Source: Isoetes taiwanensis
Lineage: Eukaryota > Streptophyta > Lycopodiopsida > Isoetales > Isoetaceae
DNA: 64,000 nucleotides
Direction of reading: 5' to 3'
Assembly: GCA_021234155.1 (NCBI GenBank)
Contig: JAJEKV010000027.1
Location: 4,710,623 to 4,774,622 of the forward strand
Shown here: positions 34,552 to 46,719 of the stretch, piece by piece
How the letters are laid out: each line of letters starts with the position of its first letter
Position numbering within the stretch: the first letter of the stretch is position 1
The notes under the pieces: generated by a model
The model's database searches: none
The model's input: only the letters and a program-made list of their open reading frames with translations
Told to the model about the DNA's origin: nothing
Made by a program: the position numbers and the translations under genes

Positions 34552-35954
34552 ATACCATGGACCATAGCTACCTTCCCTTTCGACACATCTTTGACATCCA
34601 TTAAGAACTAATAAATTCGTCACTAGGACTGTCTATTAAAGAAAGATAGAATTTTTAACATCATGAAACATTATTACACCGTTGCAATGGAAAACTTCTG
34701 GGAAACTTCTGGAGTAAAGAGGGTCTTTTTTATTGGAGAATTAAAATTTTCGATTGACAGGAAATTTTCTAGGAAATTTTCATGTATTTTCGATAAGGGA
34801 GATGTAAGTTTTAGGAAACTTGAAATATTCGACTATGAAGGTGAACATTAGGAGATTTTCTAATAGGCTCCAAAAATTTCCCCAACGATGTTGACCGTTG
34901 TGTTTTTATAACTCTAATCGAGGAATTTTAGTGAAAAATTATAATCTAGCTTTATCATGCAACTTTTCGCTAAGTACTGGATGGGCAATTCAAATTCAAT
35001 GTTTAATATATCTACAAATTCTCGAAACCAAGATTTCTTTTAACAAGCCAATAATATTTACATTTAAATTCCAAAATTAATTACACAATGTGAAAGACTT
35101 TATGGAAAGAGGAGTAACTCGATTTTACTTCCATAATTGCAACAAGATTGCAATATATTAATGAGCTCCATACTAGATAGGAAGTAAATTAAACAAGCCA
35201 AGAAAGTTAATCTAACTAAGACGACTTTGAGCTCCAAGCAGTCCAATAAACAAGAACATTGCATCCCAATAAACAAGAACATTGCATCGGCACAAAGTTA
35301 AAGCCATCAAAATGAAGCAAAATAAAGTGGGGAATAGTGGATGGAGTTTAGAATCATTGGCAATGAAAGTTAAAAATAAAATAATTTTGTCACTAAAAAT
35401 ACATGGCAAACATGCTCTTGGTTTAAAGCACTACATAGGTTTTCTTAAGATGAATTGAATTGAACTGAAATAACTCTTAGAGGTCCATAGAAATTCAATT
35501 ACATATATTGCCTATAAAAACTTCCCATGAAATGGGTCTAACAGAAAATAGAAATTTTCATTCGAAGATCCAAATATTGACCCATTTGAATGCTTAAGAT
35601 TGAACCCATTTTTCACTCTACCTCATCTACTAGTTTAGATTAGACAATAATTATGTGATGATCCATCATTAGAAAATCTGATCCATTTTTCTATGGTTCA
35701 CAATTGGTAATTTGTTTCTAAATTGGGGAGAAACAAATCTAACCTAGCTATTTCCTGATTAACATCTCCTTGTGTGTCTCCTAGTGTGCTTTTGTACTTC
35801 TTATTATTACTGCATCTATTTGAAAATAGTTTGTTTGTTACGTGCACATCTATTATAAGATTGAATATTCACTTTATAGCACCTCTTCATTTCCAGGTTC
35901 CGTGAAATGATTTTTCCACATTAAGTCCATTTTTGGCGCTCTTTTAGGATTAGA
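34552..35954. other. Intergenic sequence upstream of the OSCA-like gene
   Basis: AT-rich and gene-free, with a 23-bp tandem duplication at about 35238-35286 (CCAATAAACAAGAACATTGCAT twice). The part near 35900 should hold the promoter and 5' UTR of the gene at 35955. I see no decisive motif. Confidence 0.45.
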
Positions 35955-38900
35955 ATGGATACTTCAGGATTCATCACCTCTTTGGTGACTTCTTTAATCT
36001 TATTACTTCTTATTTTTCTTGTATATTGGTGGTGTTCCAAGCATCCTTGTAATTTTGTAATTTACTACCCAACGCCCATTTTGAATGGCCCGGGTGCACC
36101 ACATGACGCTCAGTTTAGAAGTCCCTGGAAATGGATTGTAGATGCATGGCAGGCTACTGAAGAGGAGATTGTGTTGGTAGCTGGCCTCGATGCTGCAGTT
36201 TATTTGAACTTGCTTGACACAGGTAAACGTCTTTTCTTTTTAAGATTTAACAAGAACTATCTTTCTGTTCTTTAAAAGAGAGCATTTAGATTTTGATGCA
36301 AAGGATATCTATGAAATGGATGATATTTGTGCTTTTTCATTGTTGAGAAGAATGTTGTTGCATAGTGTAGGATAGTGTAGACAATTTGTATTTATCATGC
36401 GAGATGTGGTTAATCTGGAAAAATTGGGAGTTAATCTGACCATATGGTATCCACCAAGATGGTTAATCCGGCCACCTGGTATCAGCCAAGAAGGTTAACT
36501 CGGCCATTCAATATCAGCTATCTAGTCAATCCGTCCAAAAAGTGGTTAATCCAGCCAGAAAACTAGACATTGAACTACACGGCAGGCACAAAAATTTCAT
36601 CAAATGGTTCTTGCTGTTTCATTGGCGGCTTGATGCACTTTGAAAAGCATGCCAATCGCTTTGTCTAATGTCAGATTGATGAAGAGAGGAAGAAATTTGA
36701 GGCAAAGCCGAGTCGGATCGATAATAAATAGCCCAAAAATTGCTGGTTTTTGGGATTCACACTGTGCATTTCTTCGTGGATGATACCGGATGGTTGGATT
36801 AACCACATCCCGCATGATAAATATAGACTGGCATGTAGGATATGGATGTCATCTTTCTAGCTTCTTCATAAGATTACAAAAAGGTGGGACTCGTTGTCAA
36901 ATTCATATTCCACTTTGCAGCTCTGAAGATTTTGGGTTTTAGTGCAATATTTGGCATTCCTGTGCTTGTACCGCTTGCAACAACAAGCAACCAATTGAAA
37001 CAAAGTGTTGGAAATAATTCAACAACGAGCACCTATGTAAATTCCACATTTAGCGGCTTTGACACACTGAATATGGCCAATCTAAAGGTTTGAAGTTATG
37101 ATGTTATAAATTTATATGAATTTTCAGTTGCTATTTATTATATCACTGATATTTTTGCTTATTTCAATGGTATGCTTTTTGTGCAGCAAAATGATCCAAA
37201 AATGTGGGCATTTCTTGTTGGTGTCTATTGGTTATCTATTGCATGTTATATGGTGCTTTGGAAAAAATATAAACATATCATTCTACTTAGGGGCAAGGGT
37301 AGTTCGTCACTACAATCTAAGCCTGAACATTACACTGTTCTAGTAAGAGACATACCCCCTGAGAAGAATGGTACCTTCATGGAACAAGTTGATACCTATT
37401 TCCGACAGATTCATCGAGGAACTTATGAAACATCTATAGTCATGACTAATTTCAAGAAGGTAGCTTTGAATATTGTAGCAAGTCTTTCCTTGTTATTTTC
37501 ATGGAGTAATTGTGGAATTTTAGGTTTTTAAATGTTGGAAAGAATTGGAGAAATATATGAAGAAGTTAGCCCATGTTGAGATAGCCTTTGCGAAATCTAA
37601 AACTAAGAAAGATCAAGAAGCTACTCGTCCTTCCCATAAGACGGGAATTTTAGGAATTTGGGGTCAAAAGGTGGATTCAATGGATTTTTACCGAGACAAA
37701 ATTAAGGAATTGAAATTGAAGTATGAAGATGAAAAGAAGAGGACCTTAGCTGAAGAGAAGCAATCGTCAGCATTGGTCATCTTTAACAATAGGATGGTAG
37801 CAGCTGCTGTAGGACAGTCTGTGCATTCACGGTTTACTCAACAATGGCATACAAGCCTGGCTCCTCAACCTCATGACATTGTTTGGAACAATTTGTCTAT
37901 CCCATTTTATCAGCGCTTGATAAGACAAACAGTGGTCTATGCATTTGTTTTTCTAACAATTTGTTTTTCCATGATTCCCATCACCTTTATTTCTGCATTT
38001 ACAACATTAACCAATCTTCAAAAGGCACTTCCTTTTTTAAGGCCTATTGTGAATATAACTATTATTAATTCTGCACTAGAAGCCTACCTCCCTCAGCTAG
38101 TCCTTATCATCTTCTTAAAACTTTTGCCAATATTTCTTCATTTTCTATCTAAATTAGAGGGAATTTCTGCTCAAAGTGATATGATGTGGGCTACTTCTGG
38201 GAAGTTCTTCTATTGCATAGTTTTTAATGTCTTTCTAGGTGTAGCTCTCTCAAGCTCATTGTTTGATAGGCTAAGCCAAATTGAAAAGGAACCCGGCAGC
38301 ATTATGAGTCTTCTTGGTGAATCACTCACAAGTGCATCTTCATTCTTTGTAACTTTTATTGCTCTCAAGTAAGTGCTTCTGTCTCAAGCAAGTGCTGCAA
38401 TAGTTTATTCAACTTTAAAACTTAAATTATAAAGATGGACAGGTTTTTTGTTGGTCATGGATCAGAAGTGTCACGGATTTTACCCCTTATAAAGTATCAC
38501 CTCAAGCGTATGTATGCTAAAACTGCAGAAGAAATTCGAGAGGCCTGGGAACCTGACTCCTTTAAGTATTCCACAAGTGTTCCAACTGATCTTTTGATAT
38601 TAACAATTGCGATTTGCTATGCTGTGATTGCACCCATGGTGCTTCCATTTGGATTAGTCTATTTTGCTCTAGGTTGGATTGTTCTTCGAAACCAGGTGTG
38701 TTTCTATTCTATTGAACTTTATCTTTCATATTTTAATAATTTGTATGCTGATTTTTTCAATTTTATTAGGCTCTAAAAGTCTATGTACCAAAATTTGAAA
38801 GTGGAGGGAGGATGTGGCCGCATATACATAACAGAATTGTGGTAGTAGTTCTGATTTCCCAGCTTGCAAATATAGCTTTCTTTACTGCAAAAAATTTTGC

Positions 38901-39096
38901 ATATACCTTTTTCCTGGTGCCACTTCCCTTTCTAACCATTATATTTGGATATATTTGTCATAAGACCTTCTATCATGCATTTGAAGTGACTCCACTTTCA
39001 GTTGCAAGCATTGAAGTCGAGGAAATGCCTGTAATATCTACCATTGTAGGGGCTTATACTCCTATGTGCTTGTCTGCACAGTATGATGAGCTCTAG
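35955..39096 (+). CDS. ERD4/OSCA3.1-like calcium-permeable mechanosensitive channel, six exons
   Basis: CSC1/OSCA family (DUF221, TMEM63 superfamily) membrane protein; family members are hyperosmolality- or stretch-gated cation channels. I infer exons at 35955-36222, 36921-37087, 37187-37459, 37524-38368, 38443-38695 and 38770-39096. They join in frame to 710 residues, close to the ~725 usual for ERD4. All introns fit GT-AG. Residues 6-26 form the first membrane segment; exon 2 adds another; the cytosolic loop (exons 3-4) has YTVLVRDIP and KQVDSMDFY-like WGQKVDSMDFY; the DUF221 pore domain (exons 4-6) has FLPQL-like AYLPQLVLIIFL, SKLEGISAQS, YFYCIVFNVFLG-type, LRNQALKVYVP and RMWPHIH. The C-terminus is short. 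MITE copy 2 lies in intron 1. No frameshift is needed, so it appears functional. Confidence 0.93.
36388..36825. mobile_element. MITE-like element with internal repeats, copy 2, in OSCA intron 1
   Basis: The termini are TATTTATCATGCGAGATGTGG and the inverse TATTTATCATGCGGGATGTGG. The GGTTAATCCGGCCA-type units repeat inside as in the 16.4-kb copy. It accounts for about 440 of the 698 bp of intron 1. Splice sites at 36223 and 36920 are outside it and look intact. Confidence 0.75.
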
Positions 39097-39257
39097 ATAT
39101 ACGTCTAATATAACATCATCATCATCATAAAGACAACATAATAAGGGGCTTGTATAATAGTTATATTTCTACACAAATGCAAAAAGAAGAAGAAGAATCA
39201 ATTTTACCTCATACCACAATGCAATAAAGAATTTTTGTAGACGTCAATTCTTTATGA

Positions 39258-39430
39258 CATATATAATGTGCTGCATCGGATATTTTATTGTTCATCGATC
39301 GGTCTATGAGATCCAAAAAAGGAGCACAACGGATGTATTACTGTTGGTTTAGGAAACTCCCTGTCCTGAAGGATTTTTAAGAGAAAGATCGTCGCAGTAA
39401 TAAGAATGCTGACAAATTGTATAAATGTAC
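39258..39430 (-). mobile_element. Degraded LINE 3' end
   Basis: On the minus strand ATTACTGCGACGATCTTTC, a CCTTCAGGACAGGGAG block, and TGGATCTCATAGACCGATCG then ACAATAAAA match, in the same order, the 3' UTR at 46313-46470 and at 1-185. It lies ~160 bp past the OSCA stop codon in antisense direction. Any coding part upstream is unrecognisable. Confidence 0.5.
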
Positions 39431-42400
39431 ATTATGAAATATTGTAGTACATGTTAAGGCAATGTCACAGAACAATTGAGCATGCATATCTACGACCCCT
39501 TGATGATATAATTCCAGCAACTACACTGAAGCCGTGCTTAATATCACATGCAGCGACTAGGTGGGCCTGACCAACTCAGCGTAGCGCACCCGAGTGTGAC
39601 CACATGCTGGACATCTATGAAGAGTGTGATATTCATCCTTAATGGCTCCCACTTGGCAGCACTGACAAAGCCCATCTTGGCATGGCTCGCCAATCTATCT
39701 GCCTGTCTCAATTCGGAGATGGTGTACAACTCTACAAATTGTGGTGATGAGTCTACACCTTTTTATGGGCAAATGGATACGCAGGTAGTGTTATGGGCTC
39801 TGTTCTAGTGTTGGGTTAAGTGGCACTGACATCCCAAATGTGCTAAGAAAGCAAGTATTAATATATTGCCTCAAGCTATGACGATTCTCTTATGTTTGCA
39901 TTTGTATGCATTTGTGCTCCTGCACATAATCACAGTGTAAGTCAGGTTGGGGAGACAAGCATCATCCGTACTGACCAGCTTCTGAAAGTAGATGATGTGG
40001 CGGGCAAGGTGCTCTTTGAAGAGGCAAGAAACTTGTCTCTTGCAGCTGAATCCGAAGGGAACTTTAGTAAAGATGTACATATTAGATGTGTGTCAATGTG
40101 ATAATAAGAACATCATACCTACACTCTAGTCGAGGTCCAAGTGGAGCTCTTTCTTTGGGACTTTGTCTTGCCCTACTAAAAGAATTTCAAATTCTTAAAT
40201 CTGTCATGAGAACGATGGTTCTCCTTTGATTATAAACTTGCAAGAGATTTGAGATCCATTTCCTATTGCAAAGCCATAAGCATTCCAACCTTTCGCCTTG
40301 AAAGTCAAAAGTTAACTCCATCATACTTATTATGCAATATATTTTCTCTGTATTTGCTAGCAGTAGCCCTATATAAATTTTTTATTTAAACAAGGTGTCC
40401 AGGCACTATGGATTGCCCCAATACCAGTGTCGCTGGGCATAAGTCGAGAACCTGTGTGAACAGGAACCCGTTTTGAAATATCTCCCTTTGGTCCAATACC
40501 TTCTTTGTTTCCATCTGTACTGTAGATTAGATGTCCAGTCTCATATCTCTCAGTCTCATCTGGTGCCGAAGCTGCCTCGCATGATGCCGTCATATTGATC
40601 CTTGGTCGGTTCATCCTTGATTTTTACAATTATTTCTTTGCCTGTAAATATTCGGGGTATCGTCCCAAACCACATTTTCTTTCTAAGGCTCAATCTCGAG
40701 TAGGAGGTTCTATTCTATCTAATAATCTTAAGCAGTAGCCACATCTCGTAAGCATTTTAACTACAAAATTGATCTGTACTAACCTTCATGCCTAAAGAAG
40801 AAGAAAAAATGAAAGAAGAAGCGCATGTCCAAGCACCCATTCAAACAAAAAACCTCAAATAAGTCGTTATATCTATTTACCATTCCATCCATCCAAATTG
40901 CTTTTACTAAGAACAATACAACACAATAGATTATCGCTAAAAGTGGGGTATCTTGGACGCATGCTACTAGTTTAAATATTGGATTGCCCCTGATAAAGGG
41001 CAATTCATTAGGGAGAGGGTTGGTTTTGGCATATTATAGCATATTCTGGACAGATAAAAAATCTAACGGCTACAATGTTTTAGCTTTTTTCCAGCACCGA
41101 GAAACTTTTTTGTATCGTTTTTAATAGCGTATACCAAAGGTTTATAATTTTTTAGCTTTTTCCCCGCTATGAGAAACTTTTATTATTTTTCTTTAGGACG
41201 ATACGTCAAAGGTTTCAGGGCCTTTCTACGCCGGAAAACACGAAATACCCTAATGGAAGATCCATTACTCAATCCTTCTTTTGGTCTGATGTGGTGCTTC
41301 TATGAGAAGGTCAAAGGGCCACTCTTGGAGTTTGTAGCTGTAGATGGTATCGCCTAAAATTTAGTGGATTTTTCAAGTTCTTTATATCTTGTATATAACA
41401 AGCAAGGTTAGACCTCCTGGTGCCAGATCAAGGGTTTTATGGAGAAGTTATGCTCTTCGCTGGTTAGATCAACTCTCTTGCGTAGAAATGGGACACAACT
41501 TCTTGTTTATTGCTCGCCAAAATCTTCAAAAGAATTGGAGATAGTGGAGATTGTGAATGCTTAAGCCTAGGTGTTTCATGGAAAAAGGATTGCAGCACAA
41601 GCCGCTTGATGAATGCTCTTGGGTAAGATAGCTAGGACTTTCTGCAAAAAAGAAAATATCAATAAACAAATCTATTTTGGATGTAGAATAAATTATATGG
41701 CTATTGTCTCTTCTTCCTTCTCTTTTGATCTTCTTCCGGAAGTGGACATTGTGACTACCATAATGACTAGCAAATATGGCCGAATAAACACGTTAATTAT
41801 TTGCCAATTTAAATGTGTTCCTTGATACCGTGAGGAAGGCCAAGTGAAGGAAGTACTTGACAGCGCTGCATTTTCTTGAAAACAATACTTATTGCATGTT
41901 TGTGGGAAAGATTTGGAATATGGCAAGAGGTGCAGTTTTCTATGATTCAGAGTAACCTAGATTCTTTCACAATTTTAGGTGACCATCTGATCCATTTCTT
42001 TGCTTGTTGTGTAAGTTTGGTTAATGTCAATGAGGCATACCTATCCGAAGCACACCAAGTGTTATTCAACGCAATTGAGATGAATTTTCTATCATTGAGT
42101 GCTTTAATTTTAGTGCATAGCAATTGGGAGAGAGCTGCAAATGTCGCCATGCACTTGCTTATCCATGTTCTTACTCATCTATTTTCAAATTTTAATTCTG
42201 CTCACATAGTAAGCTTAATTTTTGTTGAGGATAGGACAACATGATCCAAGTACATTTCTATACAAAGCAGCTCCTTTCGTCGCCTTCCTTTATTTATTCC
42301 TATTTCAGTATCATTTAAGGCTACCTGTAGGAGTTGAAGAGCCTTTGCAAAGAGAAACAAATGCCATAAATATATTATACTGTTGAGTAATGACAAATTG

Positions 42401-43498
42401 TACACAAGTTGCAAGTTGCTGTAAGTGGCAAATTTGGCTATTCGCAAAACGTGGATGGATAGGAAAAACAAACAAAGTGCTAGACAACACACTTGGAAGC
42501 CATGGCAATCTGATGCTATAAATAGGTATGAAATATGATAGATTTAAAGATTGAATTCTTTACTTTGATCAACCATTAATGCGCAAGAAATTAGTTGTAT
42601 CCCAAGATGCTGACTTGGCAGGACAGATTTTAGTAAATCATCAAGACAATCAATTTGCATTTTCGTCTACATCAATTTGCATCTTTGAAAAGAACGTGAT
42701 GAACCAAAACCTTTGTTGTAACCCTAATCTACTTTGTGATGTATTTTTCTGTAGCTTATTTTCCAAAATAATAGGCCTTCCTTTCCGTGATTATGGTCTA
42801 TGATTTTATATGAACAATTAGATTCAAATCATTCAATGACACTATATGATAAGCCGGAAAGCATAGTTATCGTGAATGCTTATTTCATGCTATACTAAAA
42901 AACTGCCATTTTTGCAGAGTTTATTAGGGCACAAGTGTGGTTTGAATCTGTGACCTTTGATGCAGCATAGGTCCTCATTGTGGCAGGTGATGCAAGTGGT
43001 GTAATAAATCTTTGAGATCTAGAGAAGGCTAAAAGTAAGGTATCATTCATTTTTTTTTCTCAATTAATGTTGTTAAAATTTTCAAGCTTTTACCTTGATG
43101 CAGTTGGATAGGCATATTCACCTCTTATTCCTTAATCTATACCGTACGTAAAGTTCCTCGTTTGTGGGGTATGCAAGTACAAAATTTGCTATACTGTATA
43201 ACAAGATTCGCAAAATACTATAAGATTTCAAGCGTAATACTATATGGTGTTGATTTCGTACGTGCAAAATACAATTATGAGGGCTCTCGCTGCCCTACGT
43301 CACCCCCCATGTGAATATGCACCCAAACCAAAGGGGGTTTAAGGGGGATTTTAATTTAAATGTGTTGGACCCAATGGTTGTGTTAATTAATGTCAATGGT
43401 AGTTATGTGTTGGTTGTTAATATCAATGGTTGTTATGTGTTGGGGGATTTAATTTTATATGTTGGATGTTAATGGTTTGTGTTGCAAAAAAATTTTTT
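39431..43498. other. Long intergenic stretch, no supported gene
   Basis: Several 60-120-residue ORFs (for example 39892-40101, 41876-42244, 42202-42492) show no domain. A repeat segment around 40985-41180 (GGGCAATTCATTAGGG, TCTAACGGC) has a diverged relative at about 48055-48180. I see nothing else. Confidence 0.4.
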
Positions 43499-43499
43499 T

Positions 43500-43514
43500 G
43501 GCCCCTTCGGGGCC
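43500..43514. other. Perfect GC hairpin beside an A/T palindrome
   Basis: GGCCCCTTCGGGGCC folds into a 6-bp stem with a 3-nt loop and is preceded by AAAAAAATTTTTTT. The pair resembles a factor-independent terminator in shape but lies in plant intergenic DNA. It may be part of an unrecognised repeat. Confidence 0.5.
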
Positions 43515-44143
43515 TTAGGGACGCCACACACACCCCCTGACAAAAATTTTAGAATTCAAACTAGAAAAAAACTAGAATTCATTTAAGGCTTTCATCACCT
43601 GTAGCTTTTGAATTTCATCACAATAAAACAAATAGAAAAGTAAAAGTTACCATAAAGATAGAGCAGATTGATCCCATTATTCTGAAAGTCATAAAGTTTG
43701 CAACACCCATACACAAACATTTTTCAACTGGAATTTAACAAAGACCTTTTGGCCTCCATGGATTCTTGTGGTGAGAAACCAAAGTGGGAAACTTTTCTGC
43801 TTGTTAGCACAAGGATCTAGAAGCCTCAAAATCTAAAAATACATGGTAATTTTTTGCAAGCTTCATTCGGAATGAGCCATAAAACAATATCCAATAGCGC
43901 AATCCTGTATTAATCAACTGGTAGGATGTGAAAGCCTACCAAACCCGGCCGGAAAATTGCTGTTTTAGTATAGATAACTTAACCAAACAAATCCATATCA
44001 TACACTATCAAAAAGATCTCGGAGAGAGCTTTCCAAACCAATAAAAATCATCTCAAACAGAGCTCTGGATCAAAAGTTATGATAAGAAATGTGTTGCCGG
44101 CGGGGAAACTGCACTACATGCGCCCTTCAAGCCCTTCATGTGC

Positions 44144-44320
44144 CCATTATGCACCACACACACAAAAAGAGGGCTTTTGTTGTGAGCCATTGGTTGTTGA
44201 CCATTATGCACCACACGCACAAAAAAGGGCTTTTGTTGTGAGCCATTGGTTGTTGACCATTATGCACCACACACACACAAAAAGGGCTGTTGTTGTGAGC
44301 CATTGGTTGTTGACCATTAG
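44144..44320. repeat. Three-copy ~57-bp tandem repeat
   Basis: Units begin at 44144, 44201 and 44257 with CCATTATGCACCACAC, and each ends in GTGAGCCATTGGTTGTTGA. Variation is confined mainly to the CA run and the A run. Confidence 0.9.
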
Positions 44321-44491
44321 AAAAAAAAAAGCTAAAATCAATGGCTCAGAAATGGTGCACTCTAGATGTACGCATTAGTACATCCATTTGAATACATCAC
44401 GAAATCATAGGAAAACCTTAGTGAAAAGCGTACAAAAACACAAAGAAAACCCCCTGTTATTATGCTACATATGGGGCACTGTTGAGATTGT

Positions 44492-44695
44492 AATATGGAT
44501 TTCCATCCATCCATAAAGTTTTTGCGTCTGGATCGCTTGATACAAATCTAAAGATATGGGATATCAATGCATTCATGCATACAAAGGGCACACATGTGGG
44601 TTTAATTGCCTTAAGTTCAGCCCTGATAGTCACTGGGTGGTTTCTGGCAGCGAAGACAATACTGTCAAAGTGGGATCTGCTGGAGCTATTGAACA
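44492..44695 (+). pseudogene. Katanin p80 (KTN80) WD40-repeat fragment
   Basis: One frame reads FASGSLDTNLKIWDI, and another then reads YKGHTCGFNCLKFSPDSHWVVSGSEDNTVK. Together they match two consecutive WD40 blades of katanin p80, the microtubule-severing regulatory subunit. DFHP just upstream, in a third frame, is the preceding blade end. At least two frame changes occur in ~200 bp and no introns interrupt, so this is a decayed fragment. Another WD40 gene is possible, but SLDTNLKIWDI with YKGHT is characteristic. Confidence 0.65.
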
Positions 44696-44699
44696 CTCA

Positions 44700-45837
44700 C
44701 CAGAATGTGTTTGAATGTTTTAGTTAGAATGTGTTTGAATGCTTGTCTTATGTTCTAAAGTACTTGTATCATGGTTTCAGGTTTTGACGATACGTAGGAG
44801 AGGTACCTCGTGAAGAGCATGCATGCCTTAGAAAACTATCTAAACCAACACATAGGCCATATTGACCAGTTGATATAGTGGCTCTCTCCCACATTCCTCA
44901 CGGAAGCAGCCAAATAACCTAAATCGTTTGAAATATTCACCTTCTGGTTCATATTCCCAGTGTAAACTAAATATGAACAGTTTTGGCATTCCCATGCAGA
45001 ACATGGGCCTTATAAATAAAGTTTTATCTGTTCAAAAATGTGATAAAATCCATCATTCATTGATTGCGTAGAACAAGTTATATGTGAATGCTGGTGTTTT
45101 GGTATCTAGACAAGCACAGAGGCCATATAGGCCACCTGATGTCTTTGATCCTTGGAGGTAGTGACATGATATTGGAAGGAATTGGTATGCATTTCTTAGG
45201 TGATATTTCTGATAAAAGTTCTATTCTTCAACGCGTAATGGCAAAGACAAGAGTATTGGTTACAATCACATGCATTATCAATGTTACAAAATTGTTTAAA
45301 TCAAAGTGCAGTTCTATCTAAATGGAAAATTTTCATAGCAGTTATACTGGCTTCTTCCTCTCATGTCATCCATCTATTATTAATTCTGAAGTGCCATAGT
45401 TGTAGAAGGAGGAAGCAAGTCAACTTAATGATTATAATATGGGAAGAGAGTGCCTGGAAAAATGGCAAGTCTAAGTGTTAAAAGAAGGCTGGACCACCTG
45501 CCATGGCATGTACATAAAACCTAAAGAGATGTAGCTTACAAGGATGGTTAAGCATTCCATTTTATCAGATAACAAAGACCAACTTTGCAAACTAGGCTAT
45601 GGGTTTTGTGCATTACAAAGGGGAGGGAAAAAAGCTTTATCATTGTCGTTCAACTTTTTTCGTAGGCATTACTTTGTCCAATGCTTAGGAAGATTTTGCT
45701 TTTGCATGGCCACTTTTTTTTTTTGAAGAATTGTGTCATCAATAAATTAAAAGAATGGTAATGTTACAAAGCAAGTGAGGAGGAAGGAGAACTGCCCCAA
45801 AGAGACAGCGATATCTCGACACTCCACAACAAACTCA
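44700..45837. other. Intergenic, nothing recognised
   Basis: Short ORFs without domains. It could contain further, unrecognised pieces of the katanin-like pseudogene, but I cannot see any. Confidence 0.35.
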
Positions 45838-46680
45838 CAGAATAGAATAGAATAGAATAGATTTTTGATTGGGAAAATTCCAAATATACCCCTCAAGTTT
45901 ACAAATATTCCAAAAATACCTCTAGAAATAAGGTATTTAGCTCAAATGGCAACAACTTTTTGGTGATCAACTAACTAAAAAAGTGCTCTTCATGAAACTT
46001 GTAGATGAAAGTGAGGGCTATCCAATACCAGTAGAATCGTCTAAAACGAAATTGGAATCTTCAACTTATAGTGTTTTAAGTAAGTGCTATAAAAAATGGC
46101 ATAAATGAGCATAACTTGTGAATTTCAACTCCAATTTCGATGAACTTGCTGTTGTTCGGAAGATCTTATCTTAATCTATAATGTTTGTGTGGACAACTTT
46201 TGAATTTGAGGAGCAACAAAAACTCTATTGCCAATTTTCCAAAAATGCTCTTCATTTTGGAGGGTATTTTTGGAATTTTTGCAAACTTAAGGGGTATATT
46301 TGGAATTTTCCCTAGATTTTTTAATGTCCACGGAGACCAATAGGTCATGGGACCCATACAATGGGCTAGTACAATCATTACTACTAGGATTAAAAAACCC
46401 CTGCCTCGAAAGGTTTTCAAGGGAAAAACCTTTGCAGTAATGATGATACTAGACAAACGGAGATAATGACTACTGAGGGCTCAGTAATTGTAGACGTTTA
46501 TCTAGAATCTCAAGTACGTATAATGCCAAGTCATGCACAGATGGTGCTCTGAGAGGTTGTGGAAGCGTAGAATGGAATGCTAAGGTCAAAAAATGATTCC
46601 GGACTATCTCAAAAGCAGGGCGACTCAGAAGAGTATGGCTTTCATCTTCAATAACCTGTAACTGGCAACAGAAAAATGTA
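45838..46680 (-). mobile_element. 5'-truncated LINE end with ATTCT tail, interrupted by a MITE
   Basis: Minus strand: the C-terminal coding part IEDESHTLLSRPAF to DKRLQLLSPQ and its stop lie at about 46475-46665. They are followed by a 3' UTR with TTTTTCCCTTGAAAACC, GGGTCCCATGACC, TTGGTCTCCGTGGAC and TAAAAAATCTA. The ATTCT tail resumes at 45838-45866 after the inserted MITE. This copy links the 3' hairpin found across the window to a LINE coding sequence. Confidence 0.7.
45867..46312. mobile_element. MITE with ~50-bp inverted repeats and 9-bp target duplication
   Basis: GGGAAAATTCCAAATATACC near the left end is mirrored by GGTATATTTGGAATTTTCCC at the right, and the similarity runs inward through CTTAAG/TTTGCAAA and CCAAAAATACC. 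TAGATTTTT flanks both sides (45858-45866 and 46313-46321). A 9-bp duplication suits Mutator-like elements. There is no transposase. Four bases (GATT) at the left lie outside the inverted repeat. Confidence 0.75.
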
Positions 46681-46719
46681 ACAGAAAAATTGCAACTCTA
46701 CTGCTGTACAAACTGACCA

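Noticed and set aside
41876-42492. Overlapping plus and minus ORFs of 96-122 residues
   Set aside because: Neither strand shows a recognised domain or splice structure.
44079-44378. 99-residue ORF
   Set aside because: It is a translation of the ~57-bp tandem repeat.
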